19,181 nucleotides of DNA, taken from assembly GCA_964458015.1 (NCBI GenBank), contig CAYWGR010000104.1:1-19181 (forward strand). Direction: 5' to 3'. Of the stretch, positions 15,087 to 19,181 are shown one piece after another. Source of the DNA: CAYWGR01 sp964458015 (GTDB lineage: Bacteria; Planctomycetota; Planctomycetia; Pirellulales; Thermoguttaceae). How positions within the stretch are numbered: position 1 is the stretch's first letter; the number at the start of each line of letters is the position of its first letter. The notes beneath the pieces are model-generated. The model did no database searches. It saw nothing but the letters and a program-made list of their open reading frames with translations, and was not told the origin of the DNA. The translations under genes and the position numbers were made by a program.

Positions 15087-15365
15087 AAAGGGGTCGGGAG
15101 TCTTTGTTTTCACGCATTTTCGTTCCGCTCTTTGAGAAAAAACAAATGACATGGTACCCGCACCCATCCGTACCCTATCCGCGTTCATCAGCGTCCATCT
15201 GCGGTTCCTTGGCGCCTTCGCAAGAGTCCTTCTCTTCGCTGCCTTCCCAACAACCGACATCCTCTTTTCCATACTCCCGCAAATCATCAATCATCCAAAT
15301 CCTGTCGATCTTGTAAATCCTGTCTCCCCCCCTGACAACACTTATCCGCGTCCATCTGCGGTTCC
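15087..15365 (+). repeat. Long dispersed repeat, copy B
   Basis: It starts with a perfect 19-mer (15087-15105), then 24 nt, then the ~236-bp block (15130-15365) shared with copy A. It has the same internal order: 18-mer GCGTCCATCTGCGGTTCC at 15191-15208, 26-mer at 15299-15324 and 18-mer again at 15348-15365. The two copies lie in the same orientation about 3.3 kb apart, around the RAYT and propeller genes. Confidence 0.85.
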
Positions 15366-15434
15366 CAATCTGCATTTCTTTTCGCTCGTTTCGACCCCAA
15401 TTTAACCCCGCGCCTACGCGCTAATCAACCTGGC

Positions 15435-15451
15435 GTTCCGCGCTACGGAAC
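15435..15451. repeat. Short palindrome in the pyrG upstream spacer
   Basis: GTTCCG-CGCTA-CGGAAC, a perfect 6-bp stem. It resembles dispersed GTTCCGCG.ACGGAAC elements and lies just beyond the long repeat. Confidence 0.4.
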
Positions 15452-15473
15452 CTGAGTGCAAATAGGCTTTACG

Positions 15474-15617
15474 TCAATTTTCCAGCAGCGTGATGCGATC
15501 GTTAGCGAGCCCCACCAAAGCACTTACGTCGATCTCCCACATCCCCATATTCGACGTAACCCTAATTCGGCGTTTTTCCAAAAATTTACCCAGTAAATTC
15601 CCTTCAAGAAACCACAC
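15474..15617 (-). CDS. Possible 47-residue ORF or gene remnant
   Basis: From a GTG at 15617 the frame encodes 47 residues, including KFLEKRRIRVTSNM and WEIDVSALVGLANDRITLLE, with a protein-like balance of hydrophobic and charged residues. The frame is open to 15638 on the 5' side. An overlapping frame starts at an ATG (15651) and reads MRRNLLAGLGLCVVS before a stop, which looks like a signal-peptide start. Together they could be one small secreted protein broken by a frameshift, or a chance pair. No Shine-Dalgarno sequence is evident for the GTG. No family recognised. Confidence 0.3.
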   Translation of the reverse strand: MWFLEGNLLGKFLEKRRIRVTSNMGMWEIDVSALVGLANDRITLLEN

Positions 15618-15721
15618 ATAAGCCCAATCCCGCCAACAGGTTACGCCGCATCAAAGCAATTTATTTCGCTCGATTGCCTCTCGCCGTTCTGCGCAATAAA
15701 CAGCGTTAATTGTACCTGCCG

Positions 15722-15748
15722 AAATGCCCTGTCTAAAGGCATTTTTTT
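15722..15748 (+). terminator. Rho-independent terminator upstream of pyrG
   Basis: AAATGCC (15722-15728) and GGCATTT (15738-15744) form a perfect 7-bp stem with a 9-nt loop, and the T run continues to 15747. It is in plus orientation, 190 nt before pyrG. No plus-strand gene ends between 11031 and here. The rest of 15749-15938 holds only a possible TACAAT -10 box at 15892-15897. Confidence 0.65.
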
Positions 15749-15938
15749 GGCCACGCCCCCATTTTCCCCCCATAAAAGAGCAGGGCATCGTATTGGTGCA
15801 AAAACCTATCTCTACCGTGATATTCCTGCTTCTTTGCCGCTTAAGTCCACCTATTCCCAGCCTGCCACTTTCCCGTTTCCTATCATCGTTCTACAATAGT
15901 TCCTTTACCGGAAGGATCATTGCAAGGACGGTGTTCTC

Positions 15939-17561
15939 GTGAGCAAGCATATTTTCGTGACCGGCGGAGTAGTGAGCTCCCTCGGAAAAGGTCTTACCAG
16001 CGCCTCGATCGGCATGTTGCTGGAACAACGCGGACTCCGGGTCCGCATGCAAAAACTCGATCCATATATCAACGTCGATCCAGGCACCATGAGCCCCTAC
16101 CAGCACGGCGAAGTCTACGTGCTGGACGACGGCAGCGAGACGGACCTCGACCTCGGCCACTACGAGCGGTTTACCAATAGCCCTTTGAACCGCGATTCGA
16201 ACTACACGACCGGCCAGATTTATCTCTCGGTTATCAATAAAGAACGGCGCGGCGAATTCCTGGGCCAGACCGTGCAGGTCATCCCCCATATCACCAACGA
16301 GATCAAGGTCGCCCTGGCCAAGCCCGCCGGGCCCGATGTCGATGTAGTCATCACCGAAATCGGCGGCACCGTCGGCGACATCGAAAGCCAGCCCTTCCTC
16401 GAAGCCATTCGCCAGTTCTCGCTCGACGTAGGCAAGGAAAACTGCCTCTATATCCACCTGACCTTGGTCCCCTATCTCAAAGCGGCTGCCGAGCTGAAAA
16501 CCAAGCCGACGCAGCATTCCGTCGGCCAATTGCGTCAGATCGGTATCCAGCCCGACATCTTGGTTTGCCGCACCGAGCGGTCGCTTTCACGCGACGACCG
16601 GGCGAAAATCGCCTTGTTCTGCAACGTGCCGATCGAAGCGGTCATCGAGGAGAAAGACAAGGATTTCTCGGTCTACGAAGTGCCCCTCAGCCTGGTCGAA
16701 CGAGAGATGGACGAGCTGATCGTCCGGAAACTGAGCTTGAAGGCCGGCTCGCTGAACTTGGACAAGTGGCACGATCTGCTCCAACGACTGCGCAATCCCG
16801 AGCATGAAATCAGCGTGGCTGTGGTCGGCAAGTATTCAGAACATCGCGACGCCTATAAATCCATTTACGAGGCAATCGACCATGCCGGCGTCCATCATCG
16901 CACGACGGTGCGAGTACAGCGCATCCATAGCGAAGCCGTGGAACGCGAAGGCGCCGAGCGGCTACTGTCGGGCGTCGACGGCATTTTAGTGCCCGGTGGA
17001 TTCGGCGAACGCGGCATCGAGGGCAAAGTCGATGCGGTACGCTATGCACGCGAGCACGGAATCCCCTATTTCGGTATTTGCTTGGGAATGCAGTGCGCTG
17101 TGGCCGAGTTCGGTCGAAACATGGTCGGTTTAGACAAGGCTAATTCGACCGAGTTCGACAAAGACACCGCGCACCCGGTTATCTGCTTGCTCAACGACCA
17201 GAAAACCATCACCGACAAAGGCGGCACCATGCGGCTCGGCGCTCAGCCGACGCACCTAACGGCCGGCAGCAAAGCCGCCGAATGCTACGCGGCTCAAGAT
17301 ATTACCGAGCGACACCGGCACCGCTACGAGTTTAACAACGTCTATCGCCAGCAGTATGCCGAACGCGGTATGCAGGTCGTGGGCACTAGCCCCGACGGCA
17401 CGTTGGTCGAAGTGGTCGAAGTGCCCGGCCATCCGTGGTTTGTCGGCGTACAATACCATCCCGAGTTCAAATCGCAACCGACGAAAGCGCATCCGCTGTT
17501 CGCCGGATTCATCGGCGCGGCGCTCAAGCATCGTGAGACCTGCGGTGAAAAGAAGGAATAG
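15939..17561 (+). CDS. pyrG: CTP synthase
   Basis: Makes CTP from UTP, ATP and glutamine, the last step of pyrimidine nucleotide synthesis, in the cytoplasm. Length 540 residues, standard. The N-terminal synthase domain has the P-loop SSLGKGLT (13-20), MQKLDPYINVDPGTMSP (37-53), the Mg/ATP site E140 in ITEIGGTVGDIES and the UTP-site KTKPTQHSV (187-195). The C-terminal class I glutamine amidotransferase domain has VPGGFGERG (351-359), the nucleophile C381 in GICLGMQ, and H507 and E509 in YHPEF. The GTG start has AAGGA 10 nt upstream (15924-15928). TACAAT at 15892-15897 is a weak promoter candidate. The DUF1844 gene follows after 2 nt. Confidence 0.98.
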   Translation: MSKHIFVTGGVVSSLGKGLTSASIGMLLEQRGLRVRMQKLDPYINVDPGTMSPYQHGEVYVLDDGSETDLDLGHYERFTNSPLNRDSNYTTGQIYLSVINKERRGEFLGQTVQVIPHITNEIKVALAKPAGPDVDVVITEIGGTVGDIESQPFLEAIRQFSLDVGKENCLYIHLTLVPYLKAAAELKTKPTQHSVGQLRQIGIQPDILVCRTERSLSRDDRAKIALFCNVPIEAVIEEKDKDFSVYEVPLSLVEREMDELIVRKLSLKAGSLNLDKWHDLLQRLRNPEHEISVAVVGKYSEHRDAYKSIYEAIDHAGVHHRTTVRVQRIHSEAVEREGAERLLSGVDGILVPGGFGERGIEGKVDAVRYAREHGIPYFGICLGMQCAVAEFGRNMVGLDKANSTEFDKDTAHPVICLLNDQKTITDKGGTMRLGAQPTHLTAGSKAAECYAAQDITERHRHRYEFNNVYRQQYAERGMQVVGTSPDGTLVEVVEVPGHPWFVGVQYHPEFKSQPTKAHPLFAGFIGAALKHRETCGEKKE

Positions 17562-17563
17562 CC

Positions 17564-17965
17564 ATGACGGACGAATCGCAAAATCCCGAGAAAAAACTGA
17601 TTATCGACGAAGATTGGAAGAGCCAGGTCGAAGCCGAAAAAGAAGCGGTACGTCAGGAACCCGCGGCAAAGCCGGACGAAGCTAAGCCAAATCCCGTGGC
17701 CGACGACTTGCCGCTCCCCCAGGCTGATTTTCTGTTTCTCGTGGGCACGCTCTATCTGCAAGGCGCAATGGCCCTGGGCTTGATGCCTAATCCCATCTCC
17801 GGCAAGGCCGAGGTAAAACTCAACCAATCCAAGCACTCCATTGATCTGCTGGCTATGCTCCAGGAAAAAACCAAAGGCAATCTCGAACCCGACGAAGCGG
17901 AAGAGCTAGACGTCGCGTTGCATCAGTTGCGGATGGCCTATGTCGGCGTGGCAAATCAGCAATAG
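17564..17965 (+). CDS. DUF1844 domain protein
   Basis: A 133-residue cytoplasmic protein. The first ~50 residues are charged and proline/alanine-rich, probably disordered. The DUF1844 domain runs from about PQADFLFLVGTLYLQGAMAL (52-71) through NQSKHSIDLLAMLQEKTKGN to the C-terminus. Function unknown in all members; the domain is short and helical. AAGGA 7-8 nt before the ATG and a gap of only 2 nt to the pyrG stop make co-transcription with pyrG very likely. Confidence 0.85.
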   Translation: MTDESQNPEKKLIIDEDWKSQVEAEKEAVRQEPAAKPDEAKPNPVADDLPLPQADFLFLVGTLYLQGAMALGLMPNPISGKAEVKLNQSKHSIDLLAMLQEKTKGNLEPDEAEELDVALHQLRMAYVGVANQQ

Positions 17966-17979
17966 CCTACCCCAAAAAC

Positions 17980-18006
17980 GTCCCCTCTCGCTTCAGGAGA
18001 GGGGAC
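17980..18006. terminator. Strong hairpin after the pyrG operon
   Basis: GTCCCCTCTC (17980-17989) and GAGAGGGGAC (17997-18006) form a perfect 10-bp stem with a 7-nt loop, 14 nt after the DUF1844 stop. No T-tract follows. It is the likely end or 3' protector of the pyrG transcript, and resembles common CCCCTCTC dispersed palindromes. Confidence 0.5.
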
Positions 18007-18039
18007 AAGGCCGACAAACGCCCGTCAAAAAATATCATT

Positions 18040-18175
18040 CCATGCCCGGTCCGGAGAAGAATGGGCGGGCGCGTCGTGCGTCCGAAAATAAGACCCATCC
18101 CTGGTGACTTGCGACTTCAACCGGGTGACACGGCCGGGGTTTCTGATACTACGAAACCCACCAGACCGGGCATGG
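18040..18175 (-). other. Long-range inverted repeat downstream of mraZ
   Basis: CCATGCCCGGTC (18040-18051) and GACCGGGCATGG (18164-18175) are perfect 12-bp inverted copies, with further partial matches outward. Between them lies another hairpin, GGGTTT (18137-18142) with AAACCC (18154-18159). On the minus strand the far arm is followed within 6 nt by a run of six T, so the whole may form a large terminator or structured 3' region for mraZ. Confidence 0.5.
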
Positions 18176-18197
18176 AGTTGTTCGGTAAAGAATTTTT

Positions 18198-18683
18198 CTA
18201 GCGCGATAGCTGATCGAAGAGACGACGGAATCGAGGCATCCGGCCTTCGAGATACTTCAGCCAAGCGGCTGGATTCCAGATTTCGACGCATACGGCCGCC
18301 CCGATGATCTGCACATCGTTGCCCGCATCGACCCCAAGAAACTCGCGGAAGCCCTCGGGTATGACCAATCGCCCGCGGCCGGCCAATTGCACGGGCCGAT
18401 GGCGCGTCGAAAGCAAGCGGCCAAAAAGCTGTACTTGGCTCAGACGTTCCTGAAGCTTGCCTGCTCGCATTTTCTGCTTGACCAGTTCGACACCTTCGTC
18501 CAGCTTGGCTTGCCAGACCGGGGCACTCCAAAGACTCAAGCAGCCAGGCCGCTCCTTGGCAAGAATGCAGTCGGGCGATTCCGCCGTCAATGCATCGCCC
18601 AATTCGTTCGGAATCGAAAGCCGAAAGCGATCGTCGATCGTCCGCTGAAATTCGCCGAGAAGGAACTCTTGCGCTAAAGGCAT
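18198..18683 (-). CDS. mraZ: Transcriptional regulator MraZ
   Basis: DNA-binding regulator that in other bacteria represses the division and cell wall (dcw) operon, forming ring-shaped oligomers. From the ATG at 18683 it has 161 residues, a little longer than usual. The two AbrB-like half domains are seen: EFQRTIDDRFRLSIPNEL (11-28) with the DxxxR motif D17-R21, and QLAGRGRLVIPEGFREFLGV (99-118). In the second copy the motif Asp is replaced by Ala (A101). The frame extends to a TTG at 18707, but the ATG has a GGAA 7 nt upstream and fits the family start. No rsmH, ftsL or ftsI follows: the next gene downstream is the convergent DUF1844 gene. A palindrome upstream may be its operator. Confidence 0.88.
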   Translation of the reverse strand: MPLAQEFLLGEFQRTIDDRFRLSIPNELGDALTAESPDCILAKERPGCLSLWSAPVWQAKLDEGVELVKQKMRAGKLQERLSQVQLFGRLLSTRHRPVQLAGRGRLVIPEGFREFLGVDAGNDVQIIGAAVCVEIWNPAAWLKYLEGRMPRFRRLFDQLSR

Positions 18684-18758
18684 AGCGTTTTCCGCTGAGA
18701 CAGCCAAGATTCGGGAATTTCAAACGGCAATACGACATCAACACTAACTCGATCTTAC

Positions 18759-18781
18759 CTTGTGGGACTAATTCCCACAAG
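18759..18781. promoter_or_regulatory. GTGGG palindrome, candidate MraZ operator
   Basis: CTTGTGGGA-CTAAT-TCCCACAAG is a perfect inverted repeat with 9-bp arms and a 5-nt centre, 76 nt upstream of the mraZ ATG. Further GGG-type half sites (AAATGGG, ACCCACAAAT) lie at about 18800-18822. Known MraZ sites use GTGGG-like words with 5-nt spacers, but as direct repeats. Confidence 0.5.
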
Positions 18782-18887
18782 TATTTTGCATATTTGTTCC
18801 AAATGGGCAAGAAACCCACAAATGACGATTTTTGTGAGTGTAGCGATTGCGCAGCTTTTGACAAGTACCCAGCCCGAAAATTTCTAA

Positions 18888-18973
18888 AAAAAGGCTTACC
18901 AGCAAAGAAATCCGCATTTGCGGGGACTTAGCTACGTTTAACAACGAGCATTACTAGTCCCCACAGCCTTTTT
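18888..18973. ncRNA. Candidate structured RNA with nested stems
   Basis: The outer stem is AAAAAGGCT (18888-18896) with AGCCTTTTT (18965-18973), perfect 9 bp. Inside are CCGCA-TT-TGCGG (18912-18923) and GGGGACT (18922-18928) with AGTCCCC (18956-18962), capped by GCT-a-CGTT against AACG-AGC. T runs follow the outer stem on both strands. TTGACA at 18858-18863 with a loose TCTAAA would suit plus-strand transcription; the minus strand ends in seven T. No matching known RNA family is recognised. Confidence 0.35.
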
Positions 18974-18974
18974 G

Positions 18975-19011
18975 AAAACAAAATTACCCCCCAAAAAACG
19001 ACCAGGGGGGG
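18975..19011 (-). terminator. Rho-independent terminator of the rightmost gene
   Basis: On the minus strand CCCCCC (19010-19005, within a run of seven C) pairs with GGGGGG (18992-18987) around a 12-nt loop and is followed by TAATTTTGTTTT. It lies about 60 nt after the stop codon of the partial gene at 19070. Confidence 0.6.
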
Positions 19012-19069
19012 AATCGTAAAACTGCCTGATCCCGGCCTAACGAGAGTGGAAAGGGCAATGACGATGGTT

Positions 19070-19181
19070 TTATTCTTTTTTGCCGACGGCGGCTATTTGC
19101 TGACGGATACAACGCTCAATATCGCCGTTTTCTAGGGCCGCTTTAAAATCCTTGAGATTCGCATACACGGCATGGCTTAGG
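19070..19181 (-). CDS. C-terminal end of an unidentified gene
   Basis: The minus-strand frame is open from the window edge and encodes 36 residues, LSHAVYANLKDFKAALENGD and then IERCIRQQIAAVGKKE, before a TAA at 19072-19070. The helical, charged character and the terminator that follows support a real gene continuing beyond the window. Too little is visible to name a family. Confidence 0.55.
   Translation of the reverse strand, partial: LSHAVYANLKDFKAALENGDIERCIRQQIAAVGKKE

Noticed and set aside
18025..18864. A 279-codon open frame on the minus strand across the mraZ region
   Set aside because: It overlaps mraZ in another frame, has no recognisable protein character, and runs across intergenic repeats; MraZ itself is clearly identifiable.

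Overview
The window looks like part of a chromosome from a Planctomycete, probably of the Pirellulales type. This is an inference from gene content: a small CxxC zinc-ribbon protein of a kind common in Planctomycetes, several secreted proteins with no recognisable family, pyrG followed directly by a DUF1844 gene, an mraZ gene standing alone outside a division cluster, and many kinds of short dispersed intergenic repeats. Most genes are moderately GC-rich housekeeping genes. No rRNA, tRNA or CRISPR array was seen.

Layout. 1-5434 (+): the 3' part of lysS, an overlapping LolC/LolD-type ABC transporter pair, a branched-chain aminotransferase and a DedA membrane protein, with repeat-rich spacers between them. 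5480-5722 (-): an 80-residue zinc-ribbon protein with a good promoter. 6060-6689 (+): a secreted helical protein, meeting tail to tail (4-nt overlap) a lipoprotein cyclophilin (6686-7381, -) whose active site is degenerate. 7579-11031 (+): a tightly coupled three-gene cassette of a membrane-anchored unknown protein, an ABC ATPase and a large polytopic permease.

11032-15938 is an accessory island. It holds three REP-like palindromes, a small membrane protein, and an intact REP-associated tyrosine transposase (RAYT, HxH plus Tyr). The RAYT is surrounded by copies of a 19-mer, AAAGGGGTCGGGAGTCTTT, which occurs singly, as a degenerate tandem array, and at the ends of a duplicated ~237-bp block (copies near 11.9 and 15.2 kb). 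Two gene fragments, a truncated beta-propeller lipoprotein and the 3' part of an unknown gene, end exactly at 19-mers. Between them lies an intact secreted beta-propeller paralogue. This RAYT/19-mer complex is the strongest candidate for an undescribed system here. The spacer before pyrG holds a possible 47-residue ORF and a sense-strand terminator with no upstream gene to serve.

15939-17965 (+) is pyrG (CTP synthase) plus a DUF1844 gene. 18198-18683 (-) is mraZ without rsmH or fts genes, with a perfect inverted GTGGG palindrome upstream. A nested-hairpin element that may be a small RNA follows at 18888-18973. The window ends in the 3' end of an unidentified minus-strand gene with its own terminator.
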